A DNA stretch of 64,000 nucleotides from Methanobrevibacter sp. GTDB taxonomy: Archaea > Methanobacteriota > Methanobacteria > Methanobacteriales > Methanobacteriaceae. The stretch is from NCBI GenBank assembly GCA_022775905.1, contig JALFJX010000009.1:124001-188000 (forward strand), written 5' to 3'. The position numbers and the translations under genes are program-made. Shown here piece after piece: positions 49,915 to 59,334 of the stretch (position 1 is its first letter; each line of letters begins with the position of its first letter). The notes beneath the pieces were generated by a model. It was not told the DNA's origin. It saw nothing but the letters and a program-made list of their open reading frames with translations, and did not search any database.

Positions 49915-51705
49915 TTACTTTTTTTCTTTTTTATATTTAGCATAAAAACCATCGGTATCAGCATATATTGCATAAAATCCATATTCTTCTGCTTTTTTTA
50001 TGGATGATTTAATATATTGTCTTCCCCAAGAAGTAATGGCTTTTGCACATTCAAATGAATACCATCTGAATCTTGGAAAACCGTAGATACCATACATGGT
50101 GTTTGCAAGTCTTTTGATAGCTTGCTGCTGTACATCCAATGCTTTTCTTTCAGTATCATCTGTTGATGCTTTCATTTCACGTTTTATTCTGAAACGTTCC
50201 TGAAGGATCTTATCAATAACTGAAGGAATGAAACCTCTAGGTTCCTTTTTGAATTTAAGACCGTGTTCAGGTGCAATGTTATATTCATCTTCATTTTCAA
50301 CATCCCCTAAATACATTACATCAGGAGAGATGTTTTTTGAGATGATGATACTAGGATACAGGCTTCTAAAATCGAATTGAACAAGATTTTCATGCAGTCC
50401 CTTTTCAGGTTCCCTTACATATCCACCTTCATTGTCTTCAGCTGCAGCCCTGTTTGCAAAGTTTGCTCCCTGTTTGTTTGGAACAACCTCATTATCAAAG
50501 TAAGCCTGCTTTACCAAAAACCATTCTGCCTGCTGGCCTGTTGCCATACGTGAAACATCAAAAAGAGGCTGACCGATGATACGGGTAAGCTCCAGATTGA
50601 GAGGCAATGTCTGTTCTGCAATTTTCAATGTTGAGACTACGTCATCAAGTGAATAGTCAAACAGATTATCCAGTTCTTCTCCTCCATTGTCCCAGAATTC
50701 CCAGATTCTATCTCCCGGAACATCAATCTTCTCTTCACCAAAGAGTTCATAGTATACTCTCTCAAGAGTGTACCTTTCAAGAGACATGTATCTTCTCATG
50801 ACAAGGTACAGGTCAACGTGAATCAATCCTTTAAATGACCCCGCATTGGCATATCCTCTTCTTATGAACTTGATGTCTGATCCGTCCATTCCAATGTCCA
50901 AATCAACACCCAATATCTTTGCCCTGTCCTTGAGGTATGGGAAATCGAAGTTGTCTGAGTTGTATCCGACAAGAATGTCAATATTGTTTTCCTTTATGAT
51001 TTTAACGAACTCTTCAATCATTTCCTTTTCAGTTCCGACTTGATTTACAAAGTCATTCCTATCCTCGGAGTTTGTTTTTGTTGAGATGACCTGATTGATT
51101 CCGAAGTTGCTTGAAACTCCAATCATGATTATCTCATCCTCTTCTGAGTTTGGCATTCCGTGAGGATTTCTGACTTCCAAATCAAAACTCAATATACGGA
51201 ACTTTTGAGGATATTCCGGAACACGTGTCAACTCCTCTGTAAGCTTGATTATCTCAACATCAAGTTTTGATGAGTCCAAATCCAAAAATGAATCCACTTT
51301 TTCTCCAACGGCAACCACTTCTGTCATCGGAATGACATCACGGTCCATCAGATATCTCCTATAGAACGGAATATCGAATTCTCTTATCTGTATTACGCTG
51401 TCCAAGTCCCTTAGTGCATCCCTGTTTTTTGCAAGTTCCTGAGGATGCTTGAATGTAACCTTTAAAAATTCCTTTTCAATCTGGAAATCCTTTTTTGTTA
51501 CCTTTTCAATGCGAACAACATCCAAATTATCCTGAATTTCACCTATGCACTCATCCAAATCATCAGATACAACATATAAATAAGGTTCAAATGTATCATC
51601 AAGCAATATGATGTTCTTATCCCCGTCTTTTGAAAATAATCTGATGACAGGTCTGTCTTCATAGGTAACGTAATCAATATCTAAAATAACAACATTTCTC
51701 TGCAT
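49915..51705 (-). CDS. polB1: B-family DNA polymerase large fragment PolB1 (split polymerase)
   Basis: A 596-aa protein with exonuclease Exo I (FDLEV, about residues 174-178), Exo II ([13 protein letters not shown]), Exo III (YSLDDVVST), polymerase motif A (DFRSLYPS), motif B ([12 protein letters not shown]) and motif C (YADTDG, about 581-586). It ends ten residues after motif C, so the thumb domain is absent. Methanothermobacter has exactly this split PolB1/PolB2; the second subunit is not in this window. ATG 51705 is preferred because GGGAG lies nine bases upstream; the in-frame ATG at 51714 would overlap that signal. Confidence 0.93.
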   Translation of the reverse strand: MQRNVVILDIDYVTYEDRPVIRLFSKDGDKNIILLDDTFEPYLYVVSDDLDECIGEIQDNLDVVRIEKVTKKDFQIEKEFLKVTFKHPQELAKNRDALRDLDSVIQIREFDIPFYRRYLMDRDVIPMTEVVAVGEKVDSFLDLDSSKLDVEIIKLTEELTRVPEYPQKFRILSFDLEVRNPHGMPNSEEDEIIMIGVSSNFGINQVISTKTNSEDRNDFVNQVGTEKEMIEEFVKIIKENNIDILVGYNSDNFDFPYLKDRAKILGVDLDIGMDGSDIKFIRRGYANAGSFKGLIHVDLYLVMRRYMSLERYTLERVYYELFGEEKIDVPGDRIWEFWDNGGEELDNLFDYSLDDVVSTLKIAEQTLPLNLELTRIIGQPLFDVSRMATGQQAEWFLVKQAYFDNEVVPNKQGANFANRAAAEDNEGGYVREPEKGLHENLVQFDFRSLYPSIIISKNISPDVMYLGDVENEDEYNIAPEHGLKFKKEPRGFIPSVIDKILQERFRIKREMKASTDDTERKALDVQQQAIKRLANTMYGIYGFPRFRWYSFECAKAITSWGRQYIKSSIKKAEEYGFYAIYADTDGFYAKYKKEKK

Positions 51706-51706
51706 G

Positions 51707-52729
51707 CTATTCATCTCCCATAAGGTATTCTTTTCTATAGCTGTCTAAAACTGTATAGGTTATTCCTAAAATCAAAGGTCCGACGATAAAACCGACTATC
51801 CCATATACCAAAGGACCTGAAAGGAATCCCACAAGCAAAATCAACGGATGGATATCTGCATAATGGCTTGAAAGGGCAGGTCTGATATACATATCGACAG
51901 TACTTAGGAAAAATCCGAACAGAAGCACAATTACTGCTCTTGGATAGTTTCCACTGAATACATCAATGAAGAACAGTGCCCAGTAGATTGGCCATGGGCC
52001 GAATATCGGAATCAACTGTAAGATACCTGTCAGTACACCAAGGAATATTCCGAATGGATATCCTAAAAGTGAATAACCGATACAGCCAAATATTCCGATT
52101 ATTACTGCAGTCAGGAAGTGTCCGTAGAATATGCTTCTAAGTACATCCTTTACATCCATTACGGTCTTATCGAAAAATTCAAGTGAATCTTCAGGAACAA
52201 AACTTCTGATGAAGTTCATACATTTATCCCCATCCCTAACGAAGTAGAAGACTGAACAGACCAATACAAACAAATCCAAAGTAAGATTTGCGAATTTGGA
52301 CAGGAAACTCACGCCGTAGTTCACGACATAACCAGCAATTGTTTCAAATGATGAGGTTATCTCCTGTGATATTGCATTTGAATCTACATTGATTTGTAAA
52401 TATGATACTAATTGTGAAATTGATGAATTGATATCAGTTGAAGATCCAGATGCAAGCAGTGTTGATGCCACTGAAGTGAGTTCATATGAGATATATCCTA
52501 CAAGTGCAATCAATGGTATCAGAACAACCACCATTGCAAGAAGTATAGAAATAGATGAGTATTTTAATTTTGATTGGATCTTAAAAGCTACTGGCCTAAC
52601 AAGATAAGCCAGGATAGCTCCCAAGACAATCATCTTCAAGACTGGAAATATGAATATTAATGAAACTATCAATAAAACACCGATTAAAAGAACCGGAAAT
52701 GTAAAATGCTCTTTAATATCAATTCCCAT
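51707..52729 (-). CDS. AI-2E family transporter
   Basis: A 340-aa polytopic protein of the AI-2E/YdiK-YhhQ transporter family, about seven to eight helices including the long hydrophobic [25 protein letters not shown] and the conserved [10 protein letters not shown] region. Substrate unknown; family members are suspected exporters or Na+/H+ antiporters. GGCGATAAC precedes ATG 52729, and it overlaps or abuts the polB1 start. Confidence 0.85.
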   Translation of the reverse strand: MGIDIKEHFTFPVLLIGVLLIVSLIFIFPVLKMIVLGAILAYLVRPVAFKIQSKLKYSSISILLAMVVVLIPLIALVGYISYELTSVASTLLASGSSTDINSSISQLVSYLQINVDSNAISQEITSSFETIAGYVVNYGVSFLSKFANLTLDLFVLVCSVFYFVRDGDKCMNFIRSFVPEDSLEFFDKTVMDVKDVLRSIFYGHFLTAVIIGIFGCIGYSLLGYPFGIFLGVLTGILQLIPIFGPWPIYWALFFIDVFSGNYPRAVIVLLFGFFLSTVDMYIRPALSSHYADIHPLILLVGFLSGPLVYGIVGFIVGPLILGITYTVLDSYRKEYLMGDE

Positions 52730-52738
52730 GTTATCGCC

Positions 52739-53539
52739 TTAATATTTGACACCAGATGCGTCTCTTCTGTATTTTCCAAATTCAGTGATTTTATTTATTT
52801 TGTAATTTTCAAAAACAGGACCTTCTACGCATATTCTCCATCCTTCACTGTCAACACAACATTGACCGCACACTCCAAGAGCGCATTTCATGTATCTTTC
52901 AAGAGAATATTGAGCAGGTATTTCAGCTGCTTCAAGAATATCGAATATTCCTTTCATCATTATCTCAGGTCCGCAAACAAATGCATAATCATAAGTTGCA
53001 TATTCAAGTAAACCACTAGTACAATCTGTTGCGAATCCTTTAAATCCAAAACTTCCATCATCGGTACAGTGATGAACTGTAGCACCTAATTCTTCAAGTG
53101 AATCTGCATAGAGCAATTCGTCTTTTGTGACTGCTGCTGCAACCACATCAACTTCATTTCCTTTTTTGATTAAATCTGAAGCTATTGCATTGATTGGAGC
53201 CATTCCAACTCCACCACCGATTGCAAGGATTTTCTTTCCTTCAAATGAATTGTCAAATCCGTTACCGTAGCTTCCCCTAACTCCAATTTGATCTCCGATT
53301 TTTAAATCATGCAATTGAGAAGTGAATTCACCGATATTCTTAACGGTAATTGCCAATTCATTGTCATTGATTTGTGCAATTGACATTGGCTTTTCGTTTT
53401 TGAAGTTCCAGACCATTACAAATTCACCAGGGTTTGGTTTTCCTAGTGTTTCCATGTCCCAACCGAATTTGAAAGTCTTGATTGTAGGAGTTTCATCGAT
53501 AATTTCAGTTATTTCAACAATTTTAGGTTCATTAATCAT
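52739..53539 (-). CDS. pyrK: Dihydroorotate dehydrogenase electron-transfer subunit PyrK
   Basis: FAD and [2Fe-2S] subunit that couples PyrD to NAD+. The 266-aa protein shows FAD-binding and NAD-binding segments (GGGVGMAPINAIASDL about residue 105) and the cluster motif CALGVCGQCCVDSEGWRIC near 218-236. It begins two bases after pyrD, an operon. Confidence 0.94.
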   Translation of the reverse strand: MINEPKIVEITEIIDETPTIKTFKFGWDMETLGKPNPGEFVMVWNFKNEKPMSIAQINDNELAITVKNIGEFTSQLHDLKIGDQIGVRGSYGNGFDNSFEGKKILAIGGGVGMAPINAIASDLIKKGNEVDVVAAAVTKDELLYADSLEELGATVHHCTDDGSFGFKGFATDCTSGLLEYATYDYAFVCGPEIMMKGIFDILEAAEIPAQYSLERYMKCALGVCGQCCVDSEGWRICVEGPVFENYKINKITEFGKYRRDASGVKY

Positions 53540-53541
53540 AA

Positions 53542-54453
53542 TTACAACTCCCTGTGTGCAAGTCCAACCATTTCATCAATGGATGAGAATCCTTTTTCTT
53601 CCATGAACTTTTCAAGTCCTTCGTTGATATGGCCGAATACTTCAACTCCTTCATCCATTATTGCAGTACCGATTTGAACTGCTCTTGCACCTGCATAAAT
53701 AAATTCAACAACATCTTCCCAAGTGTAGATTCCGCCGACACCAATCAATGGGATGTCAACTGATTCATAAACAGAATATACATTGCTTATAGCAATCGGC
53801 TTGATTGGACGACCACTCATTCCACCAAACTTATTGGACAATACAGGACGTGCAACATCAATGTTGATTTTCATACCAGGACCTAATGTATTGATCAATG
53901 ACAAGCAGTCTGCACCTGCATCTTCACAGGTTTTTGCAATTTCAGTGATGTCAGTTACATTAGGTGTCAATTTAGCGATGATTGGTACATCAGAAGCATC
54001 TGCAACTGCAGACACTATAGTATGGCTTAAATTGCAGTCCTGACCGATTGAAGCACCATAACCGTCCATTGCATGAGGACATGAAATGTTCAGTTCAATC
54101 ATATCAACAAATTCCTGAACCTCCTCAACCAATGAGGAAAACTCATCAGGGGTTGCTCCGTAGATTGAAGCAATGACAACATTATTGTCCCTTTCAATCC
54201 TTTTTAACTCTTCCTTGAAATTAGCAACACCAGGGTTTGAAAGCCCGATTGCGTTAATTATACCTCCATCAACTGCAACAGTTGTTGGATTAACATATCC
54301 TGGATGAGGGTTTAAGGAAAATGATTTTGAAACGACTCCACCAGCACCTGATTTTAAAATCCAATTCATTGATGAAGCATTACTTCCCATGATTCCTGCA
54401 GCCAACATCAAAGGATTTCTAAATTCAACTCCACAAATATTAGTATTTAACAT
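53542..54453 (-). CDS. pyrD: Dihydroorotate dehydrogenase catalytic subunit PyrD (type 1B)
   Basis: Oxidises dihydroorotate to orotate with FMN. The 303-aa TIM-barrel protein has the class-1 signatures NPGVANF, ELNISCPH (active-site cysteine) and IPLIGVGGIYTWEDVVEFIYAGA near the C-terminus. The PyrD-PyrK pair indicates the NAD-linked type 1B enzyme. Fits with pyrC at 6.8 kb. Confidence 0.95.
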   Translation of the reverse strand: MLNTNICGVEFRNPLMLAAGIMGSNASSMNWILKSGAGGVVSKSFSLNPHPGYVNPTTVAVDGGIINAIGLSNPGVANFKEELKRIERDNNVVIASIYGATPDEFSSLVEEVQEFVDMIELNISCPHAMDGYGASIGQDCNLSHTIVSAVADASDVPIIAKLTPNVTDITEIAKTCEDAGADCLSLINTLGPGMKINIDVARPVLSNKFGGMSGRPIKPIAISNVYSVYESVDIPLIGVGGIYTWEDVVEFIYAGARAVQIGTAIMDEGVEVFGHINEGLEKFMEEKGFSSIDEMVGLAHREL

Positions 54454-54477
54454 GATATTAACTTTGTAATTAACTAT

Positions 54478-55017
54478 TTAATTAGTTTTTGTTAACTTAT
54501 CAATTATTTCCTGATATTTGTCATTCTGCAATTTTAAACTAATTATATTGGTTTTATTGGATTTAATTATTTCTTCTTTGGATTTGAGTAGATTTGCAAT
54601 TTGTTCATCCTGCTTTTCAATGATTGAATCTTTCTGTTTCAATAGGTCCTCATATGTTTTGGTTATTTTTCTAAGCTGGATTTCAAGGTTTTCAGTGTTG
54701 TTGCTCACCTGAGTCTTATAGTCGTCAATCAATGACCTGAGATATCTTACCTGATCCTGCTTGTCCTCGATGATGGATTCCTTTTCCCTGATTTTTTCTG
54801 AAAGGTCATCAAGCTCACCCATTGTGGCCTTGTCATAATCTATCTTGGTGTCAAGTTTATCTTCCAGATTCTTCTTTTCATACTTCAATTTGGTTGCATA
54901 AAGCTTCAACTTGTTTATTTCTTCCTTTTTGCCTTCAAGCTCAATGTTGAGTTCATCGATTTCAGCATTCTTAAGTTCTAATTCATATTTCAAATCTTTA
55001 TAACTCTTGTCTGACAT
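54478..55017 (-). CDS. Coiled-coil protein of unknown function
   Basis: A 179-aa protein made almost entirely of heptad-like helix (LKYELELKNAEIDELNIELE and onward), Lys/Glu rich, no membrane segment or cysteine. Family not recognised. It lies upstream of pyrD on the same strand and is divergent from nop5. It could be a structural or scaffold protein; nothing firmer is possible. Confidence 0.7.
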   Translation of the reverse strand: MSDKSYKDLKYELELKNAEIDELNIELEGKKEEINKLKLYATKLKYEKKNLEDKLDTKIDYDKATMGELDDLSEKIREKESIIEDKQDQVRYLRSLIDDYKTQVSNNTENLEIQLRKITKTYEDLLKQKDSIIEKQDEQIANLLKSKEEIIKSNKTNIISLKLQNDKYQEIIDKLTKTN

Positions 55018-55119
55018 AATCTCAAATCCAATAATATACTAATCTTATAGTTTTTAAATAAATTAAATCTTCGTATAACATGAAAATACTTATTAAAAAT
55101 AAAAAAAATATTTAATTTC

Positions 55120-56271
55120 ATGGAATGTTATATAACTTACTCAGTTAAAGGGTTTTTAGCTTTTAATAGTGAAAATAAGTTAATATCCGAAAAATTATTT
55201 CCAGAAGATGAAATAGTTAACAGATTAGCTGAAATTGATGATAAAAAAATTGTTAAAGAAGAATTAGAAATAATTGAAGAAGTCTCAAAGGACTATGATG
55301 AAATTATCATAGAATCAAACAAGAGACGCTCTGACTATGGCAATGAAAAGATAACCGTAAAGTCACCGAATCAAGGTGGGGACTACCTAAGGGAAAATTA
55401 TGAAAAATTTGGCCTTGATTCAGAAGAGATAACTTCAATTTACAGAAGTCTTGCAATTTCAAGAATCAAGAAGGATTCAGCTTCTGAAGACAAACATTTA
55501 ATCCAAGCTATTAACTCTATTGACGAAATTGATGAAAGTATTTCTAAATTGATTGAAAGAATTCGTGAATGGTATGCTCTTTACTTCCCAGAAATGGACG
55601 TTATACATAACAATGAGACATACATCAAATTAATATCACAAAACAAGACCAAAGAAAAGATTATTGAAGCAAAACCTGACGCATTTCCAAGTGATATTAT
55701 TGATCTCGAAGAAGACATCAATCCTATGGATTTAGAAATCATGAATAATTATGCTAATTCTATTTATGAACTCCAGAAATCCAGAAAAAACATGGAAGAT
55801 TATGTTGATGCAAAAATGGAAGCTATTGCACCTAACTTGAAGCTTTTGGTTGGATCATCTCTTGGTGCAAAATTGATTTCACATGCAGGAGGCATCAAAA
55901 GGCTTGCAGTCTATCCTTCAAGTACAGTTCAGATAATGGGTGCTGAAAAGGCATTGTTCAGACATTTGAAAAGCGGAGACAGGGCGCCTAAATACGGATT
56001 GATCTACCAACACCCACAAGTAAGGGGTGCAAAATGGTGGAATCGCGGTAAGATTGCAAGAATGCTTGCAGGAATGATTTCCCTGGCCGTTAGAAGAGAC
56101 GTATTTACCAAGACTTTTGATGAAAATGTTGCAGATGAATTCACAGCAAGAGTTGAAGAAATAGAGAAAAATAATCCATTTCCAACAAAAACAACTAAAA
56201 GAAGGAATGAAGAACGCTCAAAATCTAAAAAGAGTAAGAAAAAAGGTAAAAAAAGGAAAAAAAGGAGATAG
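55120..56271 (+). CDS. nop5: Nop5 (Nop56/58) C/D-box RNP core protein
   Basis: A 383-aa protein that bridges L7Ae-bound C/D guide RNA to fibrillarin for 2'-O-methylation of rRNA and tRNA. The Nop domain signature GAKLISHAGGIKRLAVYPSSTVQIMGAEKALFRHL (about residue 250) is visible, and the C-terminus is Lys/Arg rich (KKSKKKGKKRKKRR). It is followed by flpA, its partner, with a GGAGATAGAGC ribosome-binding site. Confidence 0.95.
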   Translation: MECYITYSVKGFLAFNSENKLISEKLFPEDEIVNRLAEIDDKKIVKEELEIIEEVSKDYDEIIIESNKRRSDYGNEKITVKSPNQGGDYLRENYEKFGLDSEEITSIYRSLAISRIKKDSASEDKHLIQAINSIDEIDESISKLIERIREWYALYFPEMDVIHNNETYIKLISQNKTKEKIIEAKPDAFPSDIIDLEEDINPMDLEIMNNYANSIYELQKSRKNMEDYVDAKMEAIAPNLKLLVGSSLGAKLISHAGGIKRLAVYPSSTVQIMGAEKALFRHLKSGDRAPKYGLIYQHPQVRGAKWWNRGKIARMLAGMISLAVRRDVFTKTFDENVADEFTARVEEIEKNNPFPTKTTKRRNEERSKSKKSKKKGKKRKKRR

Positions 56272-56274
56272 AGC

Positions 56275-56916
56275 ATGAATGTTTATTTTAAAGATGGAAA
56301 TGTAGCAACCAAGAATCTAAATCCTGGAGTATCAGTTTATGGAGAAGAACTAGTTCAGGAAGATGTCGAATACAGGATGTGGAATCCTAGACGTTCAAAA
56401 CTATCAGCAGCCCTCTTAAATGGATTAGAAAATTTAAAGCTCGAGGACACTTCAAAAGTATTGTACCTTGGTGCATCAACTGGAACAACAGTTTCCCACA
56501 TTTCAGATATTGTAATTAATGGAAGAGTTTATGCGGTTGAATTTTCACCGACAACAGCTAAAAAATTAGTCCAACTTTCACGTCAAAGGTTTAATATTGC
56601 TCCGATTTTAGGAGATGCAACCAAACCAAAAGGATATCTAAACATTGTTGAAAAGGTCGACTTAGTGTACTGTGATGTTGCTCAGCCAACACAAAGTGAA
56701 CTGTTTATGAGAAATATTAACATGTTTGCAAAAGATGACGCACAGGGACTTATAACTATTAAAGCTAGAAGTATCGATGTAGTACAAAAACCTAAAAAGA
56801 TTTTCAAGGAACAAGAAAAGAAATTGAAAGAAAAAGGTTTTAAGATTATTGAAAAAGTAAAACTGGAACCATACGAGAAAGACCATATTGCATTATTGGT
56901 GGAGAAAAATTTTTAA
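56275..56916 (+). CDS. flpA: Fibrillarin, C/D-box RNA 2'-O-methyltransferase
   Basis: A 213-aa archaeal fibrillarin: SAM fold with YLGASTGTTVSHISDIV (about residue 66), YAVEFSPT and VYCDVAQPTQ. It pairs with Nop5 directly upstream, with only 3 bp between. Normal length. A gene-poor 638-bp gap follows. Confidence 0.96.
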   Translation: MNVYFKDGNVATKNLNPGVSVYGEELVQEDVEYRMWNPRRSKLSAALLNGLENLKLEDTSKVLYLGASTGTTVSHISDIVINGRVYAVEFSPTTAKKLVQLSRQRFNIAPILGDATKPKGYLNIVEKVDLVYCDVAQPTQSELFMRNINMFAKDDAQGLITIKARSIDVVQKPKKIFKEQEKKLKEKGFKIIEKVKLEPYEKDHIALLVEKNF

Positions 56917-57037
56917 AAAAAATCGACTAATTTTCACCACCAAATCGACAAAAAAATAGCTGTAAGAAACATAAAAAATTACTACAAAAACCCCAAAAAA
57001 GTATTACTTAGATACCTTTTTATACTAGAAACCTAAA

Positions 57038-57046
57038 AATTATATA
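57038..57046 (+). promoter_or_regulatory. TATA-like element of the candidate small RNA
   Basis: AATTATATA lies 21-29 bases before the expected first base of the structured RNA (57067). This is normal archaeal spacing and favours independent transcription. Confidence 0.5.
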
Positions 57047-57066
57047 TGCTAATGCAAATAAAATAA

Positions 57067-57150
57067 AAGTTCATTGAAGCGCCCTTTAGGTTGATTCACT
57101 CTATTAATCACTCCATTTAACGAAAACCTAAAGGCATGAACTTATTTTAT
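57067..57150 (+). ncRNA. Candidate small RNA with a two-stem hairpin
   Basis: No gene lies here, but two perfect stems nest: AAGTTCAT (57067-57074) with ATGAACTT (57136-57143), then CCTTTAGGTT (57083-57092) with AACCTAAAGG (57125-57134). The internal loop is asymmetric (8 bases against 1). The 32-base terminal loop contains two near-copies of TCACTCYATT (57096-57105 and 57108-57117). A T-rich stretch follows at 57145 and again near 57161. A TATA box lies upstream. C/D or H/ACA boxes are absent. Loop sequence can pair with the mcr leader. Transcription and length are inferred. Confidence 0.55.
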
Positions 57151-57554
57151 AAAAATACTATTTTTTAGAAGACTTTTTTTCAAAGACAATTTTACTCATT
57201 TTAATTAAAAAAAGTATTACTCCCAAGTGCTAATTTTGCATAAAAATTTACCAGCAAAATTAAAAAATTAATTCATTGAAAAGCCAACAACAAAACTAAT
57301 TTTTAAGAGGATATAATTTTCAGATGAGAAAATAAGATTACCTGGAAATGATACTAATGAAATTACCCATACAAATTAAAGTTTGAAAATTTCATGAAAA
57401 CTATTGTACAACAAAAAACTGGAAGAAAAAAAGTATTGCTTAAATTAAAATAATGATTGATTAAAATAATAGTTAAAATAAAATTTAGTAAAATAATTAC
57501 TTAAAAAAATAAGAATAATAATAGTGATGATATAAAATTCATCTAAGGAATGCA
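57151..57554. other. AT-rich gap with repeats and no intact gene
   Basis: This 404-bp stretch has no full gene. It contains a second perfect hairpin (TAATTTTGC at 57231-57239 with GCAAAATTA at 57254-57262), a copy of AAAAAAGTATTACT at about 57208 and a similar one near 57427 (the first copy is at about 56995), and short out-of-frame coding-like fragments near 57325-57453. A TTCATTGAA copy at 57272 echoes the small-RNA start region. It may be a decayed duplicate or remnant. Confidence 0.45.
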
Positions 57555-58229
57555 CTAATCTACATGTGAAGATGTTTTTTTAGAAATTACATCACAAATG
57601 ACTTTTGCAATCTCCCTTTTTGATGCAAGTGGAACAGACATTACATCATCATCAACTATCAGAACCTCATTATTGTCAGATCCGAATTGACATTCGTTCT
57701 TTGATATGTCATTTGCAATAACAATGTCCGTACCTGCCTTTTCTATCTGTTTTCTAGCACAACAGATTATCTCATCTTTTGTAATATTGAATTCCGCTTT
57801 AAACCCTACAAGAAAGATATCAGGATTTACCTTTTTGACCTGACGGATGATTTTTGTTGCAGGTTTAAGATTCAATGATAAAGAATTGCTTGAGTCAATC
57901 TTTTTATCATCTTTCTTTTTGAATTCAAAATCAGAAACAGCTGCAGTTGATATGAAAATATCAAAATCAGGAATCAGATTCAATATAGCCTCGTTCATTT
58001 CATTACCTGTCTCCACACGGACAACATTGAAAACAGAAGGAATATCAACACTGACTTTAGCTACAACCAAAGTCAAGTCCGCACCTCTAATGTATGCTTC
58101 TTTTGCAAGTGCCAAACCCATCTTCCCAGATGACTTGTTTGTAATTCCCCTTACGGAATCTATAGGTTCATAGGTTCCACCAAGACTAATTAAAACTCTT
58201 TTTCCTTTAATAAGATCAATCCTTCTTGT
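57555..58229 (-). pseudogene. coaBC: CoaB domain of CoaBC in a shifted frame
   Basis: Phosphopantothenoylcysteine synthetase domain (CoaB), CTP-dependent. The open frame runs from 58229 and encodes LIKGKRVLISLGGTYEPID, VRGITNKSSGKMG and onward, all conserved in CoaB, but no ATG, GTG or TTG occurs in it before ATG 58121. That late start would lose the GGTYEPID and SSGKMG sequences. It joins the CoaC frame by a +1 shift within 58216-58229. It could be a frameshift mutation, a sequence error or programmed frameshifting. Confidence 0.75.
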
Positions 58230-58728
58230 TTAAAGTGATAGTTCTTAAAGATTCAAGCACAATATCCTCTTTTGATGGGAATTTAGCTTTTCCTTCATCC
58301 ATACGAGGCTTGATAAAAGTAGCTGATCCTTCCTGTTTGATTTTTTCAATATTTTCTCTAATTGCCTTGAACATTGAATCATGCATTGATGGAACAAATA
58401 TGATTGGAGTGTCATGACCATATGCAGTAATTAATAGAGTGGAAATTGGATCATCAGCTATTTTGTATGCAAATTTAGATATAATGTTTGCAGTTGCAGG
58501 TGCAACCAATATCAAATCTTCCTGAGAATATTTGACATGCTCGATTTGACCTGTCAATTTTGTTACAACTTCCTGACCTGTTGCAAATTCCATTGAATTT
58601 GGATGTATAAGTTCACATGCAGCATCACTCATAAAACATTTTACCTCAACATCCTGACGTCTAAATTCACGAGCTAATTTAATAGCTTCGGTAGCCGCTA
58701 TACTACCAGTAACACATAAAATAATCAT
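58216..58728 (-). CDS. coaBC: CoaC domain, phosphopantothenoylcysteine decarboxylase
   Basis: FMN-dependent decarboxylase, the first domain of the usual fused CoaBC of CoA synthesis. The 170-aa protein begins MIILCVTGSIAATEAIKLAR and carries the active-site His region (IEHVKYSQ), the PASANT-type motif APATANIISKFA (about residue 76) and MHDSMF. It stops with LNKKD-TGA, exactly where the fused protein would enter CoaB. The stop is therefore suspicious. GGAGGATTTTAA precedes ATG. Confidence 0.85.
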   Translation of the reverse strand: MIILCVTGSIAATEAIKLAREFRRQDVEVKCFMSDAACELIHPNSMEFATGQEVVTKLTGQIEHVKYSQEDLILVAPATANIISKFAYKIADDPISTLLITAYGHDTPIIFVPSMHDSMFKAIRENIEKIKQEGSATFIKPRMDEGKAKFPSKEDIVLESLRTITLNKKD

Positions 58729-58758
58729 TTAAAATCCTCCAAAAAATAAAAAAAGTAA

Positions 58759-59307
58759 TTATGTAATTTGAATATCGGATAAGATAAAATCAAATACATA
58801 TAAATTGTCTTCAAACTCATTTACAGGTGCACTGTATAACATCACATATGCCTGTCCACCTTTTTCAAACCAAACAGCCTTATGACCTTTCATTGTATCA
58901 TTGTGACTGGAATAATACATGTATTCATGTGCCTGAATACCGTCAACCATTACATCACCGGCAGAAGTCAAATTAAATGAGGAATCCCTTTGCATTGATG
59001 TATAAGTTTTATTCAAGTAGGAATCAAGGTCACCATCAACAGCCTTTTTCTCAAAGTTAATATTTACTTGACCTATGCCTGATGAATCGATTGAGTCCAA
59101 TTTGGATATTGCCATTATTGAATAATTGGAACTTGAATCAGAATAACCCCAGTTTGAAGGATAATTGATTGAAAGACCTCCTTTGGATAATGACAACATA
59201 GTAAGGTCAGCATTATTGTCCTGAGCACTGACACATGAGAATGCACAAACAAGTAATACTACAAATGAAATAATTATAATACTTTTTTTTAAAACATCAT
59301 CTTTCAT
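58759..59307 (-). CDS. Secreted or membrane-tethered PsbP-like protein
   Basis: A 182-aa protein with an N-terminal hydrophobic signal (VLKKSIIIISFVVLLVCAFSCVSAQ) followed by a compact beta-rich domain (LSINYPSNWGYS, WFEKGGQAYVMLYSAP). Similar PsbP-like extracytoplasmic domains recur in methanobacteria; function unknown. The Cys in FSC before AQ could also be a lipoprotein-like site, but archaeal lipobox assignment is uncertain. It follows the Ser/Gly-tail gene by 27 bp, likely an operon. Confidence 0.75.
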   Translation of the reverse strand: MKDDVLKKSIIIISFVVLLVCAFSCVSAQDNNADLTMLSLSKGGLSINYPSNWGYSDSSSNYSIMAISKLDSIDSSGIGQVNINFEKKAVDGDLDSYLNKTYTSMQRDSSFNLTSAGDVMVDGIQAHEYMYYSSHNDTMKGHKAVWFEKGGQAYVMLYSAPVNEFEDNLYVFDFILSDIQIT

Positions 59308-59334
59308 GAAATCACCTTTGAAACAGCAATATTG

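Noticed and set aside
49915-51705. polB1 as a pseudogene cut by mutation
   Set aside because: The end matches the known PolB1/PolB2 boundary and motif C is intact.
57067-57150. C/D-box or H/ACA guide RNA
   Set aside because: No RUGAUGA/CUGA pair or terminal ACA, although it lies next to nop5-flpA.
56917-57554. tRNA or rRNA gene in the long gap
   Set aside because: No T-arm GGTTCGAATCC-like or anticodon-stem pattern on either strand.
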